From assembly GCA_009783065.1 (NCBI GenBank), contig WRHV01000008.1, positions 1 to 41,721 on the forward strand: a stretch of DNA of 41,721 nt, in the 5' to 3' direction. The position numbers were made by a program, and so were the translations under genes. A model generated the notes under the pieces. The model had not been told where the DNA came from and did not search any database. It worked only from the letters and a program-made list of their open reading frames with translations. Shown one piece after another: positions 9,725 through 17,625 of the stretch; positions within the stretch are counted from its first letter, which is position 1; each line of letters begins with the position of its first letter. The stretch is from Betaproteobacteria bacterium (GTDB taxonomy: Bacteria > Pseudomonadota > Gammaproteobacteria > Burkholderiales > Burkholderiaceae).

Positions 9725-10486
9725 TTAATGACGTAATTTATACCCGCTTTTTAACATATGTGTCGTTATTATTGCCAGAAAAGTAAAAAAAACGGCAACG
9801 ATAGAAAAACTGAAGTAGGGATCAACATCAGACCGGCCAAAAAATCCGTAACGGAAACCATCGACCATATAAAAAAAGGGATTTAATCGGGATATTTTTT
9901 GCCAGAAGGATGGCAGGGAGTGAATGGAGTAAAAAACGCCTGATAAAAAAGTGGCCGGCATGATCAGGAAATTCTGGAAGCTGGCCAACTGGTCGAATTT
10001 ATCTGCCCAGATGCCGGCGATGATGCCCATGCTTCCCAGAATGGCGGCACCGAAAACTGAAAAAACGATGATCCAAAGCGGTGCAACAAAAGTGATGTCC
10101 GCAAACCAGTAAGTGACCAGAAAAACGCCGAGTCCGACCACAAGGCCTCGAACAATAGCGGCGAGCAAATAGGCGCCGAACCATTCCAGGTAGGAAAGGG
10201 GTGCCAGAAGTACGAAAACAAGGCTGCCGTTTATTTTTGACTGGATGAGCGAGGATGATGAATTGGCAAAGGCATTTTGCAGCATGCTCATCATAACCAG
10301 GCCCGGAATCAGAAAAGCGGTGTAGCTGACGCCGTCAAAAACCTGAATATGATTTTCCAGCGTATGTCCGAATATCAGCAGGTAGAGGAGTGATGTCAGG
10401 ATGGGCGCGGTGATCGTTTGGGTTGCCACTTTCCAGAACCGCCATATTTCCTTGGAAAAAAGTGTCAAAAACGGTGAGGAAAACAT
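9725..10486 (-). CDS. ABC-2 type transporter permease (YadH-like)
   Basis: Integral membrane half of an ABC exporter, 253 residues with about six hydrophobic segments and the ABC-2 family signature region near the C terminus (PATFLSGVFYSIHSLPSFW, then a conserved NPFFYMVDGFRYGFFG block). I start at the ATG at 10486, one base after the ATPase stop and 8 nt downstream of a GGAG Shine-Dalgarno; a longer in-frame ATG at 10525 would overlap the ATPase and has no such signal. It pairs with the ATPase gene. The substrate is unknown; YadGH homologues next to mla genes are recurrent in betaproteobacteria. Confidence 0.93.
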   Translation of the reverse strand: MFSSPFLTLFSKEIWRFWKVATQTITAPILTSLLYLLIFGHTLENHIQVFDGVSYTAFLIPGLVMMSMLQNAFANSSSSLIQSKINGSLVFVLLAPLSYLEWFGAYLLAAIVRGLVVGLGVFLVTYWFADITFVAPLWIIVFSVFGAAILGSMGIIAGIWADKFDQLASFQNFLIMPATFLSGVFYSIHSLPSFWQKISRLNPFFYMVDGFRYGFFGRSDVDPYFSFSIVAVFFTFLAIITTHMLKSGYKLRH

Positions 10487-10487
10487 T

Positions 10488-11402
10488 TCAATTGCTCCGG
10501 GCATGCATGATATGAACAAAAACATCTTCCAGATCGGATTGCTTTAGCTGAATGTCGCTGACAGTGACCGCGTTTTCCCGCAGGATTTGCAGGATTTTTT
10601 CAATATCATCATATTGGTTGATGCGCAGCGTCCATATATGTGAGGCTGGTATGGTGCCTTGCGTGATAACCAGAGGATGCAGGCTTAAAGGCAGCTCACC
10701 GTGAGCGAGTTTTAGCACAAGCTGGGATTCAGAGACGCGTTTGATCAGCGCTTTCGTTGTGTCCAGCGCCACGATCTCGCCACTGCGCAGCATGGCAACC
10801 CGGTTGCACCAGGTCTGGGCTTCTTCAAGATAATGCGTTGTCAGGACAATCGTATGTTTTTCCTGGTTTAAGCGCCCAATGAATTGCCATAAGGTCTGGC
10901 GCAATTCTACATCGACACCTGCGGTCGGTTCATCCAGCACAATGACCGGTGGTTTGTGGACAAGCGCCAGTGCGACCAGAACTCGGCGTTTCATGCCGCC
11001 GGAAAGCGCGCGCATATTGACATTGGCTTTATCTGTCAGGTCAAGGTTGTGCATGATTTCATCAATCCAGTCATCATTTCTGTTCAGACCAAAATAACCG
11101 GATTGCAGTCGCAGGGTTTCCCGCACGGTAAAGAAGGGGTCGAATACCAGTTCCTGAGGCACCACGCCCAGATTTTTTCGTGCGGCCTGAAATTCATGGA
11201 TGACATCCTGTCCCAGGATGCTGACATCACCGGAGTCAGCGCGTGCCAGTCCTGCAATAATGGATATCAGCGTTGTTTTCCCCGCGCCATTCGGGCCCAG
11301 CAGACCGAAGAACTCGCCTTCCTGAATAGAGAGCGATACATCCCGCAGTGCCTTGACCTCACCGTAGCTTTTACTGATGTTTTTGATTTCAATCGCTGAC
11401 AT
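10488..11402 (-). CDS. ABC transporter ATP-binding protein (YadG-like)
   Basis: Cytosolic ATPase for the adjacent ABC-2 permease. Walker A GPNGAGKTT (residues 36-44), signature LSGGMKRR, Walker B VIVLDEPTAGVD and the H-loop TTHYLEEA are all visible. The C-terminal part (about 220-304) is the extra domain usual in the CcmA/DrrA-like group. I start at the ATG at 11402 because the longer frame begins at TTG. The substrate cannot be inferred. It follows mlaB after a 125-nt spacer without coding signal, so it may be a separate unit or read through from mla. Confidence 0.93.
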   Translation of the reverse strand: MSAIEIKNISKSYGEVKALRDVSLSIQEGEFFGLLGPNGAGKTTLISIIAGLARADSGDVSILGQDVIHEFQAARKNLGVVPQELVFDPFFTVRETLRLQSGYFGLNRNDDWIDEIMHNLDLTDKANVNMRALSGGMKRRVLVALALVHKPPVIVLDEPTAGVDVELRQTLWQFIGRLNQEKHTIVLTTHYLEEAQTWCNRVAMLRSGEIVALDTTKALIKRVSESQLVLKLAHGELPLSLHPLVITQGTIPASHIWTLRINQYDDIEKILQILRENAVTVSDIQLKQSDLEDVFVHIMHARSN

Positions 11403-11527
11403 GAAAACCAACTTTTTGCTCGGGACAAGGTGATTGGGGAATCGATGTTACGTGGTCTTAAACGGCTTTAGCCATAACATTGTACGATAAACCATAGAGG
11501 GTTTAACGGGGGCAGTGCCTGGCCTGT

Positions 11528-11791
11528 TTAATCGTGCAGTCCCAAAAGATCGGTTACGCCGTACAAGGCGGCAAAGCTGAGGATATTGGCAGGCGTGTTG
11601 CGAAACTGAAGCTGTTTGGATGCGGTCTGTGCAGCGCGCTGCCATGCAAGCATGACAGCGACACTGGATGAATCGGTAGAAGTAATGTTGCTTAGATCAA
11701 ATTCATATTGCCCATTTTGGATGGCTTTTAGGCCAAGCTGTAATACCTGCTTGGCATTGGAGAGAGAAAGGCTGGAAATGGGAACAGACAT
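11528..11791 (-). CDS. mlaB: STAS-domain protein, phospholipid transport subunit MlaB
   Basis: Small cytosolic STAS-domain subunit (87 residues) that in E. coli binds MlaF and stabilises the MlaFEDB inner-membrane complex. The fold is suggested by the STAS-like core YEFDLSNITSTDSSSVAVMLAWQRA, with DSSSVA matching the loop that in anti-sigma antagonists holds the regulated serine or threonine. An AAAGG sequence lies upstream of the ATG. It is 17 nt downstream of mlaC. The family is divergent, so the gene order carries much of the assignment. Confidence 0.88.
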   Translation of the reverse strand: MSVPISSLSLSNAKQVLQLGLKAIQNGQYEFDLSNITSTDSSSVAVMLAWQRAAQTASKQLQFRNTPANILSFAALYGVTDLLGLHD

Positions 11792-11808
11792 ATGCCGTAG
11801 CCTTTCTT

Positions 11809-12456
11809 TTACCGGGCCGTTTTTCCGCCGGCGGCCAGACTGGCGTTTTTGTCTTGCAGTATCTTGATTAGCCCATCAATGCCGGAACGACTGATTTCAT
11901 TGGTAAAAGTGGTTTTGTATGTTTCAACCAGCCATGCGCCCATGACATTGATATCATATATTTTCCACCCGTCACTTTGTTTTTCGAGACGATAACCAAT
12001 CAAGATGGGTTCGGGATTTTTAGGCTGGATGATCCGCGAATTGACAATGACATCGGTTGCATCTGCTTTGGCTCGAAGCGGCTGAAATTGCAATTTATGT
12101 CCGCTTTCTACTTTGGAGATGGCACTGGCATAAGTGTAAAAAAGAAGGTCATGAAACTGTTTTGTCAGTTCGTCGCGTTGTGCCGGCGTGGCCTGACGCC
12201 AGTATTTACCGGTGGCCAGTGCAGTGGTCTTTTTGAAATCCACATAGGGCATCACCTTTTCTTCTACCAGCTGGAAGATACGCTGCGTATTCCCGCTTTT
12301 GACATTCTGGTCTTTTTTGGCGATTTCCAAAACCTCCGTGCTAATACGCTTTACTAATTCATCTGGCGCTTCCTGAGCGGCAGCTTGTGCCGAAAAAACG
12401 AATGTCAGGGAAGCCAAAGTAAAAACAAGCCATTTTTTTAACGCAATCATATTCAT
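11809..12456 (-). CDS. mlaC: Periplasmic phospholipid-binding protein MlaC
   Basis: Shuttles phospholipids across the periplasm between the outer-membrane MlaA-porin complex and the inner-membrane MlaFEDB complex. A cleavable signal peptide is visible (charged start, hydrophobic core, ending SAQAAAQ at about residue 25). The mature part carries family features such as VMPYVDFKKTTALATGKYWRQA and DINVMGAWLVETY. Its 215 residues are normal. A second ATG two codons in is an alternative start. It lies between mlaA and mlaB. Confidence 0.94.
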   Translation of the reverse strand: MNMIALKKWLVFTLASLTFVFSAQAAAQEAPDELVKRISTEVLEIAKKDQNVKSGNTQRIFQLVEEKVMPYVDFKKTTALATGKYWRQATPAQRDELTKQFHDLLFYTYASAISKVESGHKLQFQPLRAKADATDVIVNSRIIQPKNPEPILIGYRLEKQSDGWKIYDINVMGAWLVETYKTTFTNEISRSGIDGLIKILQDKNASLAAGGKTAR

Positions 12457-12491
12457 TCTTCTTTATCAGTGGGGTTCAAATATCTTTTGGA

Positions 12492-13472
12492 TTAGTGAAT
12501 CAGGGCAATGGTTTCCGCAGGTGCCGGTTTTAAAGCCGGTTCCAGCTCGTTTTTCTCGAGTATGGAACCGGTGATATATTCGGTTTCAGTAGCGAAAGCC
12601 GTTTTTGCTGCCGGTTCAGGGGTTGTTGTTTCCATTGCTACGGAGGTAGTGGTTTCAGCCGTTTTTTCTACAGGCGATGATGGCGGTTTGATTTCACCGC
12701 TGGGTAGCCAGATCTGGGTGTCAGTTTGGCGGTCTTTTTCTTTCTGGGACGTGTTATCTGTGTCCACTGTTTCCCATTGCTCTTCACGGCGTTCTCTATC
12801 ATGGATAAGATGATGACGCCGCTGCAAGAAGGCGTCGCGAATGAATTCATATCGATCAATAGCGGCGTCATCAATGACTGAAGAGGCATCGATCAACTTG
12901 GCACGTGTGCTGATCCCGCGAAGGATAACAGCCCCCCAGGCGACAGAATCGTTGCTGATATAGGTGATGGGGTCACCGTACCAGTAATCTGCTGGCGCGG
13001 CAATGGTGTCACGGATCGTGGAGGGACCCAAGACCGGGATAACAAAATAGGGTCCAGGCGGTGCGCCCCATACGCCAAAGGTCTGGCCGAGATCTTGATT
13101 ATGTTTGGGCAGACCGGCGTCAGATGCCACATCAATTAAGCCGCCGATACCGGCAAAAGTATTAATGATGATGCGCGATACGTCAGAAAAGCCTTCATCG
13201 CCCCGTCCCTGGAGGAAATTATTGAAGGCAATCCATACATCGGCAATATTGCCGAAAAAGTTGCTGACCATGGTCTGGATGACGTCAGGCACTAAATCAT
13301 GATATGTATGCGCTGCCGGTTTTATCACCACGGTATCTAAGGCTTCGTTAAAATAAAAAACCTGCCGGTTGTAGCCTTCCAGCGGATCATTGGGACTATT
13401 TGCACAGCCGGTTATCTGGATAGTGATTAAAAGGGTCGCAAAGAGTTTGATTAATCGTGAGGTGAAGTTCAT
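12492..13472 (-). CDS. mlaA: Outer-membrane lipoprotein MlaA (VacJ) with long C-terminal extension
   Basis: Removes mislocalised phospholipid from the outer leaflet of the outer membrane. A lipoprotein signal ends in ITGC with the lipidated Cys at 23. The MlaA domain spans about 28-225, with conserved DPLEGYNRQVFYFNEALD, NFFGNIADVWIAFNNFLQG and FGVWGAPPGPYFVIPVLGPST. Beyond residue 228 there are about 100 further residues rich in Thr, Glu, Lys and Pro, probably disordered; compact homologues stop near 250. Its 3' neighbour is mlaC, and its start overlaps the mlaD stop by 4 nt. Inclusion of mlaA inside the mla operon differs from E. coli. Confidence 0.95.
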   Translation of the reverse strand: MNFTSRLIKLFATLLITIQITGCANSPNDPLEGYNRQVFYFNEALDTVVIKPAAHTYHDLVPDVIQTMVSNFFGNIADVWIAFNNFLQGRGDEGFSDVSRIIINTFAGIGGLIDVASDAGLPKHNQDLGQTFGVWGAPPGPYFVIPVLGPSTIRDTIAAPADYWYGDPITYISNDSVAWGAVILRGISTRAKLIDASSVIDDAAIDRYEFIRDAFLQRRHHLIHDRERREEQWETVDTDNTSQKEKDRQTDTQIWLPSGEIKPPSSPVEKTAETTTSVAMETTTPEPAAKTAFATETEYITGSILEKNELEPALKPAPAETIALIH

Positions 13473-13942
13473 TTATCAGGGGCCTTTTCTTCGGTTGCTT
13501 TGCTGTATATAAATTGGCCAATCAGGTTTTCCAGAACCATGGCCGATTGCGTCATGGTAATCTGGTCGCCGTTTGCCAGATTTTTTTCATCGGCGCCGGG
13601 TTCAATGCTGATGTATTGTTCTCCTAGTAAACCCGATGTCAAAATCCTTGCACTGCTGTCTTTCGGAAACTGGTAACGTTCTTCAATCTGGAGCATAACC
13701 TGCGCCCGAAACTCCTGATCGTCAAAGCGGATGTCAGCTACCCTTCCTATAACGACACCGGCGCTTTTAACTGGCGCGCGCGGTTTTAGTCCTCCAATGT
13801 TATCAAAACGGGAAGAGACGGAGTAAGTCTTTTCAAGTGAAAAAGAACTCATGTTTCCGGCTTTTAAAGCCAGAAACATCAAGGCGAGCGCCCCGATGAT
13901 AACAAAAAAGCCGACCCAGATATCCAGTGATTTACGTTGCAT
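13469..13942 (-). CDS. mlaD: Inner-membrane MCE-domain protein MlaD
   Basis: Single-pass inner-membrane protein with one MCE domain that forms the hexameric lipid ring on the periplasmic face of MlaFEDB. A transmembrane helix is visible at about 9-28 (IWVGFFVIIGALALMFLALK). The MCE core follows with FDNIGGLKPRAPVKSAGVVIG and LTSGLLGEQYISIEPG. The length of 157 is typical. It is separated from mlaE by an unusual 128-nt spacer and coupled to mlaA by an ATGA overlap. Confidence 0.95.
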   Translation of the reverse strand: MQRKSLDIWVGFFVIIGALALMFLALKAGNMSSFSLEKTYSVSSRFDNIGGLKPRAPVKSAGVVIGRVADIRFDDQEFRAQVMLQIEERYQFPKDSSARILTSGLLGEQYISIEPGADEKNLANGDQITMTQSAMVLENLIGQFIYSKATEEKAPDK

Positions 13943-14070
13943 AAAAAGTAATATATCAGTTAGTTTGGCAAGCAGCTTATTTCCTGCTAACGAAAAAGAC
14001 AGATGTCAATGGAGTGTCTCATATTTGACACAGTTATTGACATAGCCAAAAATTGTCAAAATTATCCCAT
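13943..14070 (-). promoter_or_regulatory. mlaE-mlaD spacer with four TTGACA/TGTCAA copies
   Basis: A 128-nt non-coding gap in an otherwise tight operon. It carries TGTCAA at 14004, TTGACA at 14025 and 14037, and TGTCAA at 14055 (approximate first bases), i.e. four copies of one hexamer in both orientations within about 57 nt. TTGACA is also the -35 consensus, but I find no good -10 element at 16-18 nt. It may be an internal promoter or a regulator site; neither is proven. Confidence 0.3.
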
Positions 14071-14847
14071 TCAGTTAAACATCAATGCCGTCATCAGAAA
14101 GTCCAGCCATAAAACCAGAAGTGAGGAATAAACGACCGTTCGGGTTGTCGCAATCGAAACACCTTCAGGCGTTGGGTTGGCTTCGTATCCCTGGAAGAGC
14201 GCCAGGAAAGTCACGGCAAACCCAAAAACCAGACTCTTGAAGAGTCCGTTTCCTATATCCATCCAAATATCAACGTTACTTTGCATCTGGGACCAGAAGG
14301 CGCCCTCATCCACGCCGATCAGAACAACGCCGACGACATAGCCGCCAAAAATACCGATCGCACTGAAAAGTGAAGCCAAAATAGGCATGGAAATAATGCC
14401 TGCCCAAAAACGCGGCGCCAGAATGCGGTGCAAGGGATTGACTGCCATCATATCCATAGCGGAAAGCTGTTCACCTGCTTTCATTAAACCAATTTCGGCT
14501 GTGAGTGAAGTACCTGCACGGCCTGCATACAGAAGTGCGGTTATGACCGGCCCCAATTCGCGAAGTAACGCTAACGCAACCAATGTGCCAAGTGCCTGCT
14601 CAGAGCCGTACTTGTTCAAAATGTAATAACCCTGAAGGCCGAGAACAAAGCCGACAAATAAGCCCGCAACGGCAATAAGCAAAACAGAGTGATTACCGAT
14701 AAAGTGAATCTGGTCTGTTATCAGACGCGGTCTTCTGATGATTTTGAAGATGGCGCCTGTCAAGAGTAAAAACATCCGGAAGGCGTAACCTATGCCGGCT
14801 ATCAGTTTTCGGGTCTTAAATCCGAGTGTGGCGATATGGCTGATCAT
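14071..14847 (-). CDS. mlaE: Phospholipid ABC transporter permease MlaE
   Basis: Inner-membrane permease of the MlaFEDB complex, 258 residues with about five transmembrane segments. The MlaE-family core is visible: LGPVITALLYAGRAGTSLTAEIGLMK followed by AMDMMAVNPLHRILAPRFWAG, the cytoplasmic coupling region. The start overlaps the mlaF stop by 4 nt. Confidence 0.96.
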   Translation of the reverse strand: MISHIATLGFKTRKLIAGIGYAFRMFLLLTGAIFKIIRRPRLITDQIHFIGNHSVLLIAVAGLFVGFVLGLQGYYILNKYGSEQALGTLVALALLRELGPVITALLYAGRAGTSLTAEIGLMKAGEQLSAMDMMAVNPLHRILAPRFWAGIISMPILASLFSAIGIFGGYVVGVVLIGVDEGAFWSQMQSNVDIWMDIGNGLFKSLVFGFAVTFLALFQGYEANPTPEGVSIATTRTVVYSSLLVLWLDFLMTALMFN

Positions 14848-15647
14848 ACCGGCACCTCCAGGCCAAGGTCTTTTGCCAGTGATTTGCCGGGATAATGGAA
14901 TGGAACCGGGCCATCGGTTTGCCCATGAACAAATTGTTTAACATAGGGTACATCCGATTCACGCATTTCCTGTGGGGAGCCATGCGCGACAATGCGTCCT
15001 TCAGAAAGAAAATAGACATAATCAGCGATGGCAAATGATTCGTCCACATCATGCGAAACCACGATGGATGTGGAATTCAGGGTATCATTCAGGCGCTTAA
15101 TCAGATTGGCGGTAACCCCCATTGATATAGGATCGAGCCCGGCAAACGGTTCGTCATACATGATGAGTTCCGGGTCCAGCGCAATCGATCTGGCAAGGGC
15201 AACACGCCGGGCCATGCCCCCTGAAATTTCAGCCGGTTTCATCAGAGCGGCATTTCGAAGCCCCACCGCTTGCAGTTTCATCAGCACCAGATCGTGAATC
15301 AGTTCTTCGGGCAGATCCGTTTGTTCCCGTAACGGAAAAGCCACGTTTTCAAAAACCGTTAGATCAGTAAAAAGCGCGCCATACTGAAACAGCATGCCCA
15401 TTTTCCGGCGAAGGCGGTACACGCCTTCCGTATCGAGTTCATGAATCGGCTCGCCACTGACCAGCACACGGCCGAACTGTGGCCGAAGTTGGCCGCCAAT
15501 CAGGCGCAATATGGTTGTTTTGCCAGACCCGGAACCACCCATAACAGCAATAACCTTGCCGCGCGGGAAGATCATATTCAGTTCAGATAGGATCGGACGC
15601 TCTCCGTAACGAAAAGCAAGATCATGAATTTCAACAATATTAGACAC
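14844..15647 (-). CDS. mlaF: Phospholipid ABC transporter ATP-binding protein MlaF
   Basis: Cytosolic ATPase powering Mla lipid transport. Walker A GGSGSGKTT is at 37-45, the signature is ISGGMARR (Met where most ABC proteins have Gln, as is normal for MlaF), Walker B is LIMYDEPFAGLD and the H-loop is VVSHDVDES. At 267 residues it is typical. First gene of the mla run; the 106-nt upstream spacer contains AT-rich -10-like sequence (TACAAT on the minus strand) but no convincing -35. Confidence 0.96.
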   Translation of the reverse strand: MSNIVEIHDLAFRYGERPILSELNMIFPRGKVIAVMGGSGSGKTTILRLIGGQLRPQFGRVLVSGEPIHELDTEGVYRLRRKMGMLFQYGALFTDLTVFENVAFPLREQTDLPEELIHDLVLMKLQAVGLRNAALMKPAEISGGMARRVALARSIALDPELIMYDEPFAGLDPISMGVTANLIKRLNDTLNSTSIVVSHDVDESFAIADYVYFLSEGRIVAHGSPQEMRESDVPYVKQFVHGQTDGPVPFHYPGKSLAKDLGLEVPV

Positions 15648-15687
15648 AGCGTTTTAGTGAACAACCTTAAACCTTCATTGTAATGCA

Positions 15688-15717
15688 GGGATAGTATTTT
15701 AATCTAATCCCTTTTTT
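15688..15717 (+). terminator. Hairpin plus T-run on the plus strand between ettA and mlaF
   Basis: GGGATAG (15688-15694) can pair with CTAATCCC (15704-15711, one bulge), followed by six T on the plus strand. Both flanking genes are on the minus strand, so it would stop antisense transcription, not the genes. A modest stem; could be chance. Confidence 0.25.
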
Positions 15718-15753
15718 CCGGTTTGTGTATGTTTTATGTAATGATTTTGTTTT

Positions 15754-17421
15754 TTATCTTGTAACGGGTTTGTATCGGATACGCTTGGGTTTGGCGCCTT
15801 CCTCACCAAGCCGCTTGCGTTTGTCCGCTTCATATTCCTGGTAATTGCCTGTAAAAAAAGTGACCTGCGAATCGCCTTCAAAAGCCAGAATGTGTGTCGC
15901 GATGCGGTCCAAAAACCAGCGGTCATGGGAAATGACAATCGCGCTGCCGGCAAATTCCAAAAGCGCATCTTCCAGTGCCCGGAGTGTTTCCACATCCAGG
16001 TCATTGGAAGGTTCGTCAAGCAGTAGCACATTGCCGCCTTGCATGAGCGTTTTAGCCAAATGCAGCCTGCCGCGTTCTCCGCCGGACAGGTTGCCGACAT
16101 TTTTCTGCTGGTCTGCTCCTTTAAAATTAAATCGTCCCAGATAGGCCCGTGAAGGCATTTCAAAACGGCCGACTGAAATCACATCTGCGCCGTTACTGAT
16201 GTCTTCAAATACGGTTTTATTATTTTCAAGTGTTTCCCGGGATTGATCAACGAGTGAAATTCTGACAGTTTGCCCGATCTTGATTTCACCCTGATCAGGC
16301 TTTTCCTGACCCGTGATCATCCGGAAAAGTGTCGATTTGCCGGCCCCATTGGGGCCGATCACGCCAACAATAGCGCCGGGAGGGATCGTGAAACTCAAAT
16401 TTTCAATCAGCAGCCGGTCGCCATAACCTTTGGAAACGTTGTTGAATTCAATGACGTCGTTGCCAAGCCGTTCGGCAACAGGAATAAAGATTTCCTGTGT
16501 TTCATTACGTTTCTGGTATTCGTACTCAGACAATTCATTAAAACGGGTCAGGCGGGCTTTGCTTTTAGCCTGGCGTCCTTTGGGATTTTGGCGAACCCAT
16601 TCCAGTTCTTTGGCAATGGTCTTTTGACGGGATGATTCGGTGGTTTCTTCCTGCTTTAAGCGAAGGCTTTTTTGTTCCAGCCAGGAGCTGTAATTGCCTT
16701 TCCAGGGGATGCCCTGTCCCCGATCCAGTTCTAAAATCCATTCGGCGGCGTTATCCAGAAAATAACGGTCATGGGTAATAGCAACGACCGTGCCGGGGAA
16801 ACGATGGAGGAATTGCTCCAGCCACTCAACCGATTCTGCGTCAAGATGGTTGGTTGGTTCATCCAAAAGCAGCATATCAGGGCGGGAAAGCAAAAGGCGG
16901 CATAATGCGACCCGTCGTTTCTCGCCGCCGGACAGGATGCCGATGGGGGCATCCCAGGGGGGCAATCGCAAAGCGTCTGCGGCCATTTCGAGCTGTTGTT
17001 CCAGGTTGGCTCCATCCGCTGCGGCAATAATGGCTTCCAGCCGTGCCTGTTCTTCCGCAAGCGCATCAAAGTTCGCGTCCGGTTCGGCGTAAGCGGCATA
17101 AACAGCGTCCAGTTTGGCTTGCGCATCAAATATTTCACCCAGGCCGCTTTCCACTGCCTGGCGCACAGTCTGTTTGGGATCAAGTTCCGGTTCCTGCGGC
17201 ATATAGCCTATTTTCAGGTTGGGCATAGGCCGTGCCTCTCCAAGAATGTCCTTATCCTCGCCGGCCATGATTTTCAACAAACTGGATTTTCCTGAGCCGT
17301 TTAAACCCAGGACGCCGATTTTGGCGCCTGGGAAAAAAGAAAGGGAAATATCTTTCAAGATATGGCGCTTGGGGGGGACGATCTTGCCGACCTGGTTCAT
17401 TGTAAAGACATATTGAGACAT
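15754..17421 (-). CDS. ettA: Energy-dependent translational throttle protein EttA (ABC-F)
   Basis: Soluble ABC-F ATPase that binds the ribosomal E site and in E. coli gates entry into elongation according to ATP/ADP ratio. Two ABC domains are visible: Walker A GLNGSGKSS and GPNGAGKST, signatures LSGGEKRR and LSGGERGR, and Walker B sites with DEPTNHLD and DEPSNDLD. Between them lies the charged interdomain linker (about 245-305). The 555 residues match EttA exactly in scale, which separates it from Uup and the longer YheS. Divergent from kup. Confidence 0.96.
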   Translation of the reverse strand: MSQYVFTMNQVGKIVPPKRHILKDISLSFFPGAKIGVLGLNGSGKSSLLKIMAGEDKDILGEARPMPNLKIGYMPQEPELDPKQTVRQAVESGLGEIFDAQAKLDAVYAAYAEPDANFDALAEEQARLEAIIAAADGANLEQQLEMAADALRLPPWDAPIGILSGGEKRRVALCRLLLSRPDMLLLDEPTNHLDAESVEWLEQFLHRFPGTVVAITHDRYFLDNAAEWILELDRGQGIPWKGNYSSWLEQKSLRLKQEETTESSRQKTIAKELEWVRQNPKGRQAKSKARLTRFNELSEYEYQKRNETQEIFIPVAERLGNDVIEFNNVSKGYGDRLLIENLSFTIPPGAIVGVIGPNGAGKSTLFRMITGQEKPDQGEIKIGQTVRISLVDQSRETLENNKTVFEDISNGADVISVGRFEMPSRAYLGRFNFKGADQQKNVGNLSGGERGRLHLAKTLMQGGNVLLLDEPSNDLDVETLRALEDALLEFAGSAIVISHDRWFLDRIATHILAFEGDSQVTFFTGNYQEYEADKRKRLGEEGAKPKRIRYKPVTR

Positions 17422-17625
17422 ATGATTGAAACCGTATAAAAGTAAAAATAAATAAAAAATCCTGATTTTGCTGAAAATAGCACGTCAGACACCTATTGCG
17501 CAAATGCAGTGCCGTACACAACGATTTAAAAGAAAATGGGGGACATTCTACTCGTCGTTTTGGCATTGCATTTTTTTGGACTTTGTCCTATTGTGCAGAC
17601 GCGGATGTAATAAATAGGAGCGCAC
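17422..17625. promoter_or_regulatory. ettA-kup divergent intergenic region
   Basis: A 204-nt region that must hold both promoters. For kup the best candidate is TTGCAT (17566-17571), a 17-nt spacer, and TATTGT (17589-17594), leaving a leader of about 25 nt; matches are only partial. A small palindrome GGAC-TTT-GTCC sits at 17578-17588, inside the spacer. AGGAG at 17616-17620 is the kup ribosome-binding site. The ettA side is AT-rich with no clear hexamers. Confidence 0.3.

Noticed and set aside
11977..12357. 126-codon plus-strand open frame
   Set aside because: Antisense to mlaC, which has a signal peptide and family motifs; no ribosome-binding site or family resemblance for the shadow.
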